A stretch of DNA of 64,000 bases from Allium sativum. Lineage: Eukaryota; Streptophyta; Magnoliopsida; Asparagales; Amaryllidaceae. Shown one piece after another: positions 10,936-22,379 of this stretch (within the stretch, counting starts at the first letter, position 1; each line of letters starts with the position of its first letter). The notes below the pieces were generated by a model. It made no database searches. It was not told the origin of the DNA and worked only from the letters and a program-made list of their open reading frames with translations. The stretch covers positions 109,286,625-109,350,624 of the forward strand of contig CM060911.1 of NCBI GenBank assembly GCA_030737875.1. The letters are read 5' to 3'. The position numbers were made by a program, and so were the translations under genes.

Positions 10936-12649
10936 TAACCCCTATGCTGGAAATATAAACCTCTCAAAACAATGATTATGTTTGTGTAACGGTTTACATC
11001 GTGACTTCTAATAGGCATGCATGTGTTCTGTGTTATTTATTTGATGTATTGCTTTCGTCGGGAAAATTGTAATTATAGCCTTGGGTGTTGTAAGGACAAG
11101 AGGACTATTCGCGCAAAGTGCTAGCGATAACCTTCCTTATGTAACAGTTATTTTTGGGAAAATATCCTCCGTGGGATTTCCCTAGGAAAAGGAGTAGTTC
11201 TAGTTATGGAAGTTCAATAGAAATGTTTAGAACCATTCCCCAAGCTCCTTCCCGAACTTATGTTTTAATTGTGACGCTATTTCTCATGTTGTGAAAGTAG
11301 AGGGTATATAAAAGAAATAAACTGATGCATATATAAATTAAAGATACTTCCTTGAGCAAATGAGAGAATCATGAGCTTATCCATGGTAATAGCGGAAGTG
11401 TACTTCTGAACCATATTCAAATCACCAAGATGGTCGGATGACTCCTTCTTCTTTGGATTTAAGAGTCTGAGCTCATCCTGGCTTGGGTATTTGTGGCGAG
11501 ATCGAAACCCCATGCTTGGTTGTTGTTTCTCTCTTGGATTATCCCAGATTTTGGTATTGAGGTAAAACCAGGACCCCCTTCTGGGACGTGTGCATCTGAT
11601 CTGACCCTGATTCGGGCTATTTAAAGTAAGTAACTAGAAATACGCTTCTGGCCTTCGCTAGGAATTGAGTCAATCCCAGATTCAAGTATCAATGTAGAAG
11701 ACATGAACTAACCCTTGTTCAGGCAATTATAGATTGAAAACCAGGAATCTCTTTCCGGTATTTGTGAAGAATGGCATCAACCCAAATTCGGGTATCGGTA
11801 TGGAAGACCTGAACCAACCCTTGTTCAGGTGATTAGAGATTGATGACCAGAAGCTCCCTTCTGGTATTAGTGTTTTGGTATCCCCTTTGGATTCAATCTG
11901 TGAAGCATAGGTTGTACGTGCTTCTTAAGTCACTCTCTGGGCTTCAAAAGCAGAGGATGTACGTGCTTTGTTGGCCACTCTCTGGGCATGTTCGTCCGGT
12001 GTGCTTGGCTAGCTTATCCACAAGCAGGGCCCAAGGACTTACCCGGCCTCCCTCCAGTAGGCGCCTTATCCTGACCATCGTAGGTGATGATAAGGTCTTA
12101 GAAACTTAGACGGGCCATCGTAGGCATAGAACTAAGGTTTACTCTTTTGATTCTCTATACTGACCATTGTAGGTACTAATAGAGGCTTACACGCCACCCC
12201 CTCTGAGGGGTGCCCTATCCTGACCATCGGAGGTGATTATATGGTTTGTTTTCCCTTCTATGGGTAACGCAGAACATAAGCAGAGGTAGGACGTGCTCTT
12301 CTGCGAGTAGAGGTAGGACATGCTCAGTTCTAGCATAGGCAGGGCATACTCTTCTGCGAGTAGAGGCAGGGCGTGCTAATTTTAGATGCACCGCCACGAC
12401 CATTTCTGGTGTGGAATGGAGGCCTAGCTTTTGATGCTTTAACCTAGCCCTTTCTTATTTGGGCATAGAGAAAGACTAACACACTATCTCCCTTCGAGGG
12501 ATGCCTCGTCCTAACCAATTTTGGAGATGACAAGGGATTTGATCCTTTTTCTAGCTTGACCCCTTTTGGTTTTCTTTTAAGCTATTGAAAGGAGGGTTTT
12601 CCGTACCCTTGGACATGCTTAATAATCATTTTCCTAAGGATCTTAACCG
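10936..12649. other. Repeat-rich non-coding interior of the Tat-like element
   Basis: This is where pol would be expected, but no RT, RNase H or integrase motif is visible on either strand. The right half, from about 11700, is built of diverged short repeats (next entry). Tat elements are known to hold tandem repeats in this part. Confidence 0.5.
11860..12400. repeat. Diverged short tandem repeats in Tat interior
   Basis: GACCATCGTAGG-like motifs recur near 12074, 12113, 12164 and 12222. GAGGTAGGACGTGCTCTTCTG-like units of about 25-35 bp recur at about 12270-12380, with earlier relatives near 11900-11970. Confidence 0.5.
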
Positions 12650-13400
12650 AATTTAATCTGATCTTTTCATAAATTCTCATAATTGGCCTTGGTTGATGAG
12701 TTTGACAACTGTTTCCTTAAGGATTCTACAGTGATTAGTTTCATGTCCATTCGTCACGTGGTAATAGCAATAGGATCTTCCTGTTTTCCTTTTATATTTG
12801 GGATTTTTCTTTGTTAATGGCTAATAGTTGAGTTCATGCTTGGTCAAGAAGTAAATGTTTTCTATTGAAGTGGTGAGGTAACATCATTTGGGTAATCCTG
12901 CATATGCTCCTTTTCTCACCACTGGGGTTTAATCCTTTTGTGACCCAGCATTGTTGTTGTACCTATACCTTTGTTCCTTCTTCCCAACGTATACTGAGGT
13001 TGGGGTGTCAACCTTTCAGACCAATTCTCGGTGAAGCGGTTGATATCATTCATTATCTTTTGCTCAAATATCATTCCTCTGACTTGCTTGTGGAGAGTTT
13101 GCCTTATATGAGAGAAAACGTTAGCATCCTTTGATATAGAGCCATTTAGAGGAGGTGTTGATGCTTGTCTTATGTGGTAAAGGTTATAATCCTCATTGTC
13201 GGAGGCATACTATTCTATTTCTCTTTTCCGTTTTATTATCCATAAAGCTTCCTCTCTCGACCTTTGCTCTTTTATCACTCTAGGGTCAGTGATTCCCGAC
13301 TTATCCATTCGAGATCCCGAAGACTTTTGTCAGGACCTTTTGCCCATAACTTTGCTTCTTCAAAGCCTTAGTCCAATCTGGGATGGAACAACACAGGTAG
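12650..13400 (-). pseudogene. gag remnant of the Tat-like element
   Basis: Reading the minus strand downstream of the primer binding site gives a decayed Gag. The clearest part (about 12772-12670) is CYYHVTNGHETNHC, then LKETVVKLINQGQL, the plant Ty3/gypsy pattern of a C-x2-H-x4-GH-x4-C finger followed by a helix ending in a G-x-L motif. Upstream, around 13130-12960, PLNGSISKDANVFSHIRQTL and GMIFEQKIMNDINRF resemble other parts of Gag but stops and frameshifts interrupt. Gag would assemble the virus-like particle. This copy cannot encode a full protein. Confidence 0.5.
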
Positions 13401-13436
13401 ATATGTGGCTGTTAACCACAGGGTCGGAGGTTCAGG

Positions 13437-13456
13437 CCCTCCCTCTAGCGCCAAAA
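13437..13456 (-). other. Primer binding site of the Tat-like element
   Basis: Directly after the minus-strand 5' LTR end (ATTAACA) reads TTTTGGCGCTAGAGGGAGGG. TTTGGCGCTAGA is a common primer site type in plant Ty3/gypsy elements outside the chromoviruses. Confidence 0.6.
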
Positions 13457-14842
13457 TGTTAATGATATTTTTCGCCAACACCGAAGGTATGCCAATGGTA
13501 ACGGACCTAAAGGGGAAAGTGGGTTGCTTAGCCTTTGTGATTTTTGATCAGATTACTGCTCCTAGGTGTCAAGGCCTTGAGGAGAAGAATCGCTAAACAC
13601 CGCTCTTGACATAGGACTCAACGGATGTTAGAAAGGGATTCCACACTAAGCTCGTGGAAAGACCTAAGCTCATAAGGAGGACCTAGGCTTGTAGAATGGG
13701 TTTAAACCTATGGAAAGAGGTGTTTCATCCAATTTGCAGAAAGGTTGGACAAGAATCCACGCATATGTAGAAATGAATAGGAAATTGTAGCAACGATAAC
13801 TAAGAAAATTGTGTAATAAACTCACAGGATAATGCTATAAATGTAGATCTGCACTTTATTAATCTTCCATGTACATGAACAGAGTAGAGGAAATCCTCCA
13901 ATTGATCTAAGTGTCCGGGTTAATTCTAAAGAAAGAGAATATAAGAATCGGAAAAATGAGAGACCCCCCTCAAATGTGCCCCCGGGGTCCTATTTATAGT
14001 AGATTTTGGGGCCCCTTCTGTTGTTGGGCCTATAGGTACTTCTGTCGACCGCCTTTTTCTTTGGTTTCGGTCGCTTCTGGTTTCAGTCGCTTTGAGGTGC
14101 GGATTATAACTTCTGCAGGGAAGGTCCCGGTTAGCCGAGGCTTCTTGGAGAATGATAAAAGCTTGTTTCTGTAGTTGCTTTTCGAAAGGTACTTGAGATT
14201 CTGGTTGCATGCTTTTGGTTATAAGCTTCGGGATGTAGGCTTCAGGTTTCTCTATGAATGCGTAGATAAGCTTGTCCTCGGGATGTATGTAGATAGCTGC
14301 CGGTTTAGAACCACCATCGGTGTCTGTATTAAGTAGACTGGTACAGATAGCCTGTATCCTTTCTAGGGTTCCGATTTGGGTTCTGGTGTGGCCTTCGGCA
14401 TAGCCTAGTATTTCGGAAGGTTGCTTCAGGTAAGTTGCCCGTTGTTTATCAAGATGACCTTCCGAAGTTTATGCGGCAGATGTTTCAGATGCTGGTTCTG
14501 GATATCTTCACATACTTTTAGCTTAATGCTTGAGGTGTCTTTACCCCTGGTGTAATGGCATTAAGTAGGTTAATATCGGAAACCTTTGCGTCCTTACGGG
14601 ATTCCGTTAGTGGAGTTCTTGCCTCTTTCGCTCTTAGCTTCTGACTTGGATGACCTTTCGCTATAGAATCCCCTGGCAGGTATGCCCTGCCGAATGGACT
14701 ATGCTAGCACTTCGTAGGCTTTGATCTCCCTTCCCCTAGGAAGGTGTTGGTTTGTGTAGCTTTCGAATTATTCCTTCGTGCTTATGTTCATCGAATACTC
14801 CTTCACCATTAGCTGGTTTCAGAGTTAATTTTGGTAGTAACA
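13457..14842 (-). repeat. 5' LTR of the Tat-like element
   Basis: 1386 bp, minus strand TGTTAC...TTAACA. TATA box CTATAAATAGG at about 13989-13999 on the minus strand. Confidence 0.8.
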
Positions 14843-14929
14843 GGCTATAGTGCAAAACAACGGTTTTGACATTGAGTTTGTTCCGGAAACTTTGTTTGGT
14901 CAAATTCCTCAGAAGTGCACTCTGAAACA

Positions 14930-15604
14930 TCGTCCTTGAATGCTCGCATACATGTAGTTTTAGTGAGACAAAAACATTTGCATTGATGGGAAAATATTAG
15001 AGCTACTACATCCTATTGGTCCTACACTACCATTAGGTGCATATTCTATTTGTCATTATAGAGCAAAATGCGTAATAGTTGTTGCTAAAACAAAAAATAA
15101 TGCTAAATGTAGATTTATGGATGTGTTTCGTATAAATATTATATGATAAATCCCAATAAAGTTCAATGTTGCAATTTTAAAAAGTGGACTGATCTGCCAC
15201 TGTATGCTCGGGGACTTCAGTATGCCCATAAGGAATAGGCCGAAATAATATGTTTGAATATAGTTATTGTAAAATTGAATAGAAATAATTATTGCAGAAG
15301 AATTTGTAGTTGCTAGCCCAAGCAAGCATGTGGTCTTGGCGATCTTATATTTGTGTGTATTTATGTATTAGCATCTAATTTTATGTTTGTATTAGTGTAT
15401 AAGATATGCTAAGTCGTATTAGATGTTTATTTGTGCAACTACTTGTTATAGTGATACAATGTACATATGAGACCGTTTGTAATAGTGTATATCAGAGATT
15501 ATGTTGAATTTCAGTTCATGATGTTATGTTGTGTCATACTGTTAATGTTGCAATTTTTTTTGTATTGTATAAATTATGAAGGGGTTTGTGGTGATGGATG
15601 AGTA
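14930..15604. other. Unassigned AT-rich segment
   Basis: No recognisable gene. A minus-strand reading frame of 89 codons at 15056-15325 is hydrophobic but matches nothing I recognise and is probably chance. Confidence 0.4.
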
Positions 15605-15745
15605 CGAAAGGAGAAGAATTGTTGTCTATTTTGATATAGGCTTAGGACGTGGGCAATTTTTCAAAAATCACCAATATTTTTGAAAAATCACCTAATGTTC
15701 TAAGCCTATATCAAAACGGATAACAGTTTGTTCTTCTCCCCTAAT
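15605..15745. repeat. Long imperfect hairpin upstream of the PMD gene
   Basis: Arms of about 60 bp. TTTTGATATAGGCTTAG (about 15629-15646) pairs with CTAAGCCTATATCAAAA (about 15699-15715). The inner TTTTTCAAAAAT/ATTTTTGAAAAA and outer GGAGAAGAA/TTCTTCTCC parts also pair. Could be a small foldback element or MITE, or a hairpin RNA source. Confidence 0.55.
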
Positions 15746-15844
15746 AATAAAACCATCCCTTTTCCTCTAAAAAAAACCAATTTGATCCAAACCCTAAACC
15801 ACCTAAAAATTTTCAATTTTTATCAAATTCAAATTTTTTTCGGA

Positions 15845-17990
15845 ATGGCTAGCACATTTGGCATGAAGAAGGAGATAAGCACTGATTTTCACTCAAATCT
15901 TGGTTAATTTTTGAAAATTAGCCTATTATAGATATCTTACTAATTCTAAGTATATTCAAATTATGATGTTGTAGGGTAAAGTAAGTATGTTTATCAAGAT
16001 TTTGTGCACTCGATTGTGAAGAAATTAACAATGAATGTTCATAGTAACTATTTTATACATTTTTTGGCTTTATAAGTTTTTTATATTATATTTACCCATT
16101 GTATTTGTAAAGCATATTGAAATGGAACCCGATCTAAAAGACCCGAGCATATTATATCTAAATTCGCTTTATCGAACTTTAAGTGAAGCTACTATGATGG
16201 TAATTCCCATCTAAATCATAACATATTGTTTTTTTTAAATAAAAGTACATATAATAATATTCTTGCATTTACTTTTAAACAGCGTGAGCAAACAGATTTC
16301 ACAATTGATCATTCTATTTCGCTTAAGAAAATCATGTTGTAGCACTCGAGATTGTTGGAAGCAATTAAGCGAGCAGGATTTGCCACTCTAATTTAGTTAG
16401 GCTATCTGTAAGTAGATCACCATCTCATTACTGCTCTCATAGACAGATGAAGATAAAAAAACTTCTATTTTTCATTTACCTATTGGAGAGATGACTATTA
16501 CTCTTAGTGATGTTGTAGTTTTTTAAGGATTGCCTACAGAAGGTAATCCTATGGTTGATGATTAACATCACAACCATATACAGATGTGTACAAATTTATT
16601 GGGTGTTACTATTCCTACCGGAAAAATTGGGGGTAACGACGTGGTTGAAGTAAAATGGTATAGATATGCTATAACTCATGATCTACCTTTAGATGCCATA
16701 GATGTTCAAATCTAGCAGCATGCTAGAGCAAAGTCCTACACATCGTTACTTCGTGCTTTATGTGCGATCACTCTAGACTCATATAGACCTTGAAATGGTT
16801 TATATTTATCGCTGATTTAGATGCATGTAGGCAACATTAATGGGGTAGTGTCGTTTTATGTTACACATACAAGGAGCTATCTATCTATCTATCATTTTAT
16901 ATTCACAAAACTTATTGTGGTTGTTCGACGCTTGTCCAGGTATGCATTTACCGTACACAGTCCATACTTCTTTTATAAATATTTATTATGAAAATATATG
17001 TTAAATAATCTTTTCATTTCTTAGCTTTGGTTATGGACGCATGATCTTGTTAGATGGATTAAAGTGAGGAATGTTATCATCAATAACATAATTCCTTTGG
17101 GCTTTAGGTATTATTTTTAATCAGATGATATAAGTTGTCTAATTTAGTATATATAAGTTGTTAATGTTAATTTGTTCATTGATAGATGGACCAGTCTTAA
17201 AAAAAATCTCTTAGACCCCACGATGCAATGTAGTATTTCGCCATAACTAGCTGGATGTCTTGGACCCAACTTCGATGACATGGACATCTTACACAGAGGA
17301 TGGGCTGCAGGAGCTTCCAGTTGTATGTACAGCTGCAAGATATCTTTGGACTAATAGGCTTCCCATCTGTTGCAACATATGGACTGCACATCACTTACCC
17401 GACCGGGTAATACAACAATTTACTATGGCACAATATATACTAGAAAATGCCCCATTATATACAAGGGTGTATCACAAAGAGACATTGCCACTGCAATTGG
17501 CATATGGAACCAAAGACAATTTTTACATAGTTTGAGAGAGAACCGATCACTCTACTTGAAACTTCTATAAGTTGATATTAGAACACCACACGTAGATATG
17601 TATAACATGCTTCCTTATTAGTTGTCCCCCGTAATCTGCATACCCCTCATGTACCGCTTGATAGAAATGTGGTACGAAAACTTTGCATTTTCAAGTAACC
17701 ATTATTGAAATAATGATGTGTTTTGCTAACTAGTAATATTTTTACTGACTAGTGGTATTTACATGGCTTTGGAAACTATAGAACAACTCGAACAAAGACT
17801 TGATCATGATGCTCAATCTATTGGAGATGTGCATGAATATTAAAAACATTTTGAAGGTCTCGCTTGGTAGAAACAAATTAGAAAGGCTAAAACATGCTTT
17901 ACGTACCACCCATCCCCCTCCACCAATTGATAATTTTCCACGTCATAAGCCTAGGAGAGATGAAGGTTCTTTGTTGTCCTAACCTACAGA
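15845..17990 (+). pseudogene. Plant mobile domain (PMD, MAIN-like) gene remnant
   Basis: A decayed gene with the conserved blocks of the plant mobile domain in order. EPDLKDPSILYLNSLYRTL lies at about 16125-16185. A block ending HHLITALI, then a stretch spelling FHLPIGEMTI-type residues before a VAVLLGLP-type motif lies at 16415-16540. A DACGxxxWG-type block is at about 16815-16870, LWLWTHDLVRW at about 17024, and WTSYTEDGLQELP then HHLPDRVIQQFTMAQYI at 17281-17455, the PDRVxRQF signature. The tail RLKHALRTTHPPPP (about 17885) is proline-rich. Stops and frameshifts occur in nearly every block. Introns probably separate some of them. PMD proteins act in silencing and genome stability in Arabidopsis, and PMD also occurs in Mutator-like and Ty3/gypsy elements. 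Here it sits next to a converging MULE transposase, which suggests a transposon-borne copy. Confidence 0.6.
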
Positions 17991-18308
17991 ATAATACACT
18001 CTTGATCCTTCATAATCAGCTTTTACATTTTCAACTATCGAGAAGATGGTAGTAAACTCTTGATATTTGTTATGGTTATGGATATTAGATGTTGATGTAA
18101 TATTGGTTTGATAACTCTTTAAGATTGTGATATGGATATTTGTTATTTGTTGTCTTTTAATGTAGAATGTTTGTATATGATGGTGGAAGAAGTTTTATTG
18201 ATTACAAAACTTGTTATTCATATGATATCGTGCTTTGGTTATTAATTGTGTACACGGTTTTGATAATTTGCATGAGAAAATTGATGGTTTTGCATGTTAG
18301 AGCTTGTT
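17991..18308. other. Spacer downstream of the PMD remnant
   Basis: AT-rich, no supported gene. Confidence 0.4.
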
Positions 18309-18430
18309 GGTATGTGTTTTTAGCAGGTTGGAACTTGCAATTTCTTGAAAATATCCCATAAGGAACTTTTCCATAACTGCCTACTTGCATTTCTCAAAAA
18401 ATCACGAATTCCAACCTACTACATAGCACC
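18309..18430. repeat. Foldback of about 42-bp arms between convergent genes
   Basis: Left arm 18309-18350 containing AGCAGGTTGGAACTTG pairs with right arm 18389-18430 containing AATTCCAACCTACTAC. Most differences between the arms are transitions, compatible with G-U pairing or with deamination decay. Confidence 0.5.
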
Positions 18431-18649
18431 CTAACGTTCACTCTAGCAAATGATCAAAACAATGTGCACAATCAATAACTAAAGCACGTTACAGTCAAAA
18501 TAAGTTCAACTCTACCAATCTAGAACTTAGAGTGTTAAGTATAACCAGTAGATACTTCAGTTGAAGTAAGCTTAATACAAGATGAATAATGTAAAATACA
18601 ATCGCAACGTACTAGAAACATAAGTAAATTACTAGTTATGATCAAACTG

Positions 18650-18910
18650 CAACTATTATAGGGTGCTCTGCAAATGTTTATTTGATTTTTCTAACTCATT
18701 AGCATATATTATCCCCTTCGGGCATAAGTAGTTGTTTATCCATTCAGCGTAGTTGTAACCTTCCAACCAGAAAAGGCATAACCAGATTCTTCGACCTATG
18801 TTCTCACCATCCTCCCGTACCATAACTTCAACAGTGTACGCGCAATAGAAATAAATTGGATATGAATTTACTATTTTCAGCCGAGGGTTCAACCGCTAGG
18901 GAAGAATCAC
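18650..18910 (-). pseudogene. Possible GRF-type zinc finger fragment
   Basis: The minus-strand frame (about 78 codons) reads GENIGRRIWLCLFW, then YNYAEWINNYLCPKG and IIYANELEK. This resembles the plant GRF zinc finger (N-P-G-R-R-F/W-x-C ... F-x-W-x-D followed by a coiled tail), but the leading C-x-C is decayed (YCAY). It lies downstream of the MULE transposase on the same strand. The match is by eye and weak. Confidence 0.3.
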
Positions 18911-19589
18911 ACCTTTTTCCATCGAAGGTTGAATAACCTCATGTTCCTAAGGAACTATTACCAATGTTGGAATTATTGGAGCTTGGTGTTCATGTGTTGG
19001 TTGTACATTATCTTGTGGCCTTATTTTTTCGATATCTAGGAACTCCTAGCATATGTATTTGTATTATTGCACTTGGTAATTGATAATCTAGTTTTCAATA
19101 GTTCATGGGCTTACCATCGATACATAATCAACATCAGAGTCTAAAGAAGAAGGTTGGGATAGCATTGCTGAGAGAGATGGTAGAATGTGGACGATGCATA
19201 AAGGACTGAAGCAAGAGTATATAAGTGTAATGGTTTGTAAGTGTATATATATAACTTTGTTACATTAAATGTAGAGAAGGAGTAGGATAGTCAATGGTAC
19301 TATTTAACAAGACAATGAAAAATTTATTGAGTGGAAAGATCACTTAGACATCACCATTTTATGAAATGGCATTTGTTGCATACAGTGGAAAGATGCTTAA
19401 AAATTAGCAGGTGGATGACTTCCTAAGAATGCGCAGTTATAAACCTATTGCACGACATTCATAACTAACGTAAGCTCAACATCCATAAACACACAAATAA
19501 TAATCAAAAGCATAAAAAGATTATACATCTGGTGTTTAATATTTAATGCATAATAGGTAAATAATACAATCCAACTAGGAGATACTTGT
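18911..19589. other. Spacer downstream of the MULE transposase
   Basis: No gene supported. Short broken minus-strand frames may belong to the decayed tail of the neighbouring genes. Confidence 0.35.
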
Positions 19590-21146
19590 GCAACACTTGC
19601 GGTTATGACCTTGAACACTGCATGTGGTACGCGTAATAATTTTGGATGCCTTATCCTCATCCTTTAAGCTTTTGATTCGAGTGTAGAGAGGTTTTCCTGG
19701 TTGTCTTTTCGTAATTGTTGGAAATACAGTTAGACCATTATAAATGATTCAATATTTCCTATCACGTATAAGATGGAACTTGGGCTTGTATGCATCTTTG
19801 TAACTGGCAATGGCATGCCACTGCAATGCAAAATCACGGTGAGCTCTATTAGCTCCCCTAGTTTGAGCAAACCAAGAAGCCATTACATGAGCATGTGATA
19901 TCTTATGGAGTAGTGGAATGATGCATGTGCAAGAAAAATTGTTGGCTTCGATCATTATTTTTATTCGTTCCAAAAAAAGTGAAAAACCTAGCATTTGGTT
20001 CGGCTAAACCATACAAGCCTACATCGACGAGCTTCACTATCCCTATCTGCAATTTTAGCTTCTCATTTTGGAGTCAAGTATGTTGCTAGTTCATCATCAC
20101 ATTTTCGCCACTTACAAAGATATTCAACTGAGCAAAAAATGGTTGAGCAACTAATCCCTTTAAAGGTAAAGATCTAGCACCTTTGGAACACCACTAAAAC
20201 CTTTTGATGCATAGTGGTTATAACATGAAAAAAGCCTCCATTGTCTTTGCATAATGCCCAATTTTCCTCGAAATTTCCCAAACTTCTTTTTATCCAATCG
20301 TGAGCCTGCCTATTTATTACTTTGATAGCTTCCCTAATCTTCAAGTAATCAACTTACTTGGAGCCACAAGCTGTAGAGTAAAATAGCCTTGTAAATCATT
20401 TATCTCTAAATCTTGCAGCCTGAATATTGGCTTTAGTATACCTTGCATAATATCGATGCTTGTGTGGTTCTCGCCATTTTTCTTGCATAGCTTTCAAAAT
20501 TCCTTTCATTCTATTTGATATGAACGTAATACATTGATCACATACAAAATATATGAACTCATGCATGCATGAAAAAAATCCTCTCTTACTATCACATGAT
20601 CAGATTCCATACAAAGGAAAAATACAATCGTATGCACATACAGTAGTAGAAAAAAGTATTGTGCCTTTGTATTTACCTCATAAATGAGTCCCCTCAATAC
20701 ACCACAGTGGCCGGTAATGAAGAAAACCAAGAAAACAAGTCCCAAATGACCAGAACGCGCGATCAAATACCCTAACCCATCATGCATCACATAACCTATT
20801 GTCCATGGATTGGTTTTCTTTATCTCCTTAAAATACTATGGTAATGTCTTATATTATTTATCCCAATTACCATATATTCTCTTTATTGCTTTGCGTGACG
20901 CACACCAAGCTTTCATGTAAATTATGTTGATGAACAACTGATCGTGTGATAGCACTTGCACTGTACCAGCAGAATTATCCAAATCATCTTTGATAAATGA
21001 CATTTGTTTGTCATTAGAAATTTCGAACTAGCTTGCTTATGATTGGAATTAACAATTGGGTTAACATGTGTATGTTCATTTTGGTACTTTCGGACTTTCC
21101 ACCAACCAGATTGAGATTTTTTCGATACTACTACATGTACCCTTCA
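19590..21146 (-). pseudogene. Mutator-like (MuDR/MULE) transposase, C-terminal four fifths
   Basis: Reading the minus strand leftwards gives the MULE transposase blocks in order. WWKVRKYQNEHTHVN at about 21115-21070 is the W-x-V-x-K-x6-HTC-type N-terminal block. IKRIYG-type residues lie near 20880. FWSFGTCFLGFLHYRPLW and IEGTHL, stop, GKYKGTILFSTTV lie at about 20760-20655. FISNRMKGILKAMQEKW and RYYARYTKANIQ follow at about 20525-20430. The SWIM-like CTCI...HAHVMASWF lies at about 19935-19870, and PGKPLYTRIKSLKDEDKAS with a CSVQGHNRKC zinc knuckle at about 19705-19605. Catalytic positions are lost: DGTHL has become EGTHL and the second acid (SDR) has become SNR. Stops and frameshifts are numerous. 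The N-terminus is cut off by the solo LTR at 21147 and continues at 55309-55241. Confidence 0.7.
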
Positions 21147-21434
21147 TGTAATACTCCCGTATTTCTAAGATAATAAAATAAGTATGACTTAATTAAATAT
21201 TCAGAATTAAGTAAAATGGACTGCGCCATTGCGTCCGTCTCGAAATTTTGGTCAAGTTAGACACCAAGTTTGCATAAAGTGGACACCGTATGAAGAAGTT
21301 ATGAGCATTAGAAGTTTGTATACATATAAGGAGCTTATATGCATATATATTAAATAAATATATCCATAAAATTCGAAAATTAGTTCAAAAATCAAAATCG
21401 CGGGCAGGAAAATTTGAAGGGAAAATGGACCGTT

Positions 21435-21495
21435 GGGGTCGACCTAGGGGTCGACCCACCAACAGGGGGGTCGACCTAGGGGTAGACGCACCCGC
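21435..21495. repeat. GTCGAC palindrome cluster in the solo LTR
   Basis: GGGGTCGACC or a close variant occurs four times in 60 bp in otherwise AT-rich sequence. A related cluster lies in both R5 LTRs. Confidence 0.6.
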
Positions 21496-21575
21496 GAATC
21501 TGGAGCCTTCTTTTCTGACGTGGACAATTATGGTGTTTTAGATTTTGATCTAAGGGTCCTGGTTCCTCCCCTACT

Positions 21576-21585
21576 CCTATAAGTA
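21576..21585 (+). promoter_or_regulatory. TATA box of the solo LTR
   Basis: CCTATAAGTA about 430 bp into the LTR, at the same relative place as CTCTATAAAAAG in R5. Confidence 0.4.
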
Positions 21586-21929
21586 AGACCGTAGGCCTAA
21601 CACTAAATCTCATAATTCGGCGGCTACGCTGGAGCTCCACCATTGCACCCTCTCTCTCTCCTCAAACATATTCAAAAATTTAGATTTGTAAATTAGAAAA
21701 TCATAAATTAAGATCTGGAGGGAAGATGTAACATCCCGAATTTTTAATGACACTAAAAGAGGATAAATTAAAGAATAATTAATTTAATATTAAGAATTAA
21801 GGGAAACAGACTATGTAATTATGTCTGTCTCAAAATATGGTCAGGATAGACACTTGGTTTGCGTAAAACAGATAACATATGAAGAAGTTACGGACGACAA
21901 AAGTTTGACAATCAAAACAGTGATAACTA

Positions 21930-21987
21930 GCGCACTTGACAAGTGCTCCAAGGCAATTTTACACTGGCGCACTGTAAAGTGCGCCCA
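21930..21987 (+). repeat. Two adjacent hairpins in the R1 LTR
   Basis: GCACTT-GAC-AAGTGC at about 21932-21946 and a perfect stem GGCGCACT/AGTGCGCC (21966-21973/21978-21985) closed by a GTAA tetraloop. The 3' LTR copy near 30090-30150 is partly degraded. Confidence 0.6.
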
Positions 21988-22087
21988 TAGGGTTTTTTGG
22001 GTATTCGGGCCTTTTTCAAGTGGGTGGCGACCCGTGACCTAATTCACTATAGTGCTGAGGTGGCAAAGAATTCTGGACATTGGCAGC

Positions 22088-22097
22088 TATAAATATA
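22088..22097 (+). promoter_or_regulatory. TATA box of R1
   Basis: TATAAATATA, with its copy in the 3' LTR at 30254-30263, just before the R2 insertion. Confidence 0.5.
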
Positions 22098-22379
22098 CCT
22101 CAGTTCTCTTGTTTTGTTCACAAAGAATCAATGGCGACCAAACTCTGCCGATGTCTGAATTGAACTGTATCCCTTATCTTCTACTATCAACTAAGGCAAA
22201 TCAATTAGAGATTCAAGATCCAATCTCTTCTAGTTTACCTTCTAATCCAAAAATAGTGAGTATAGCTACTTTTAGAATTAAATATTTAAAAGTAAACTTG
22301 ATAGGATTATAGTTTGGATTTGTTCATATATTATATTGGATCCATTGTAAATTATGACCATATAACATTTTGGATTGAT

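Larger units (their letters stand above)
5599..14842 (-). mobile_element. Tat-like Ty3/gypsy element with antisense ORF, pol missing
   Basis: A complete insertion of 9244 bp in the copia LTR, flanked by the 5-bp target duplication GGCTA at 5594-5598 and 14843-14847. On the minus strand it runs from the 5' LTR (14842-13457) through a primer binding site starting TTTTGGCGCTAGAGGGAGGG, a gag remnant (about 13400-12650), a repeat-rich non-coding stretch, an opposite-strand gene (7846-10935), and a polypurine tract, to the 3' LTR (6961-5599). No RT, RNase H or integrase motif is recognisable in any frame, so the copy is non-autonomous. Tat-lineage elements are known to carry additional ORFs, some antisense and placed between pol and the 3' LTR. 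The two LTRs differ often (roughly one base in ten by eye), so the insertion is old. Confidence 0.75.
4345..14929 (+). mobile_element. Sirevirus-like Ty1/copia 3' LTR, split by a Tat insertion
   Basis: The LTR consists of 4345-5598 and 14848-14929, about 1.34 kb in all. It starts TATTGG, apparently a decayed TGTTGG, and continues with GAGTTTTGATGACAACAAC, typical of Sirevirus LTR starts after the GGGGGAG tract. It holds the GGGACTGGACGTAGGA box near 5508. After removing the Tat element and one GGCTA copy, it ends with GTTCCGGAAACTTTG and GTGCACTCTGAAACA at 14929, a typical end for this group. There is an AT-rich section at 4680-4960 and a four-copy hairpin array at 5287-5452. No 5' LTR or pol of this element is in the window, so it is a truncated copy. 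Confidence 0.6.
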
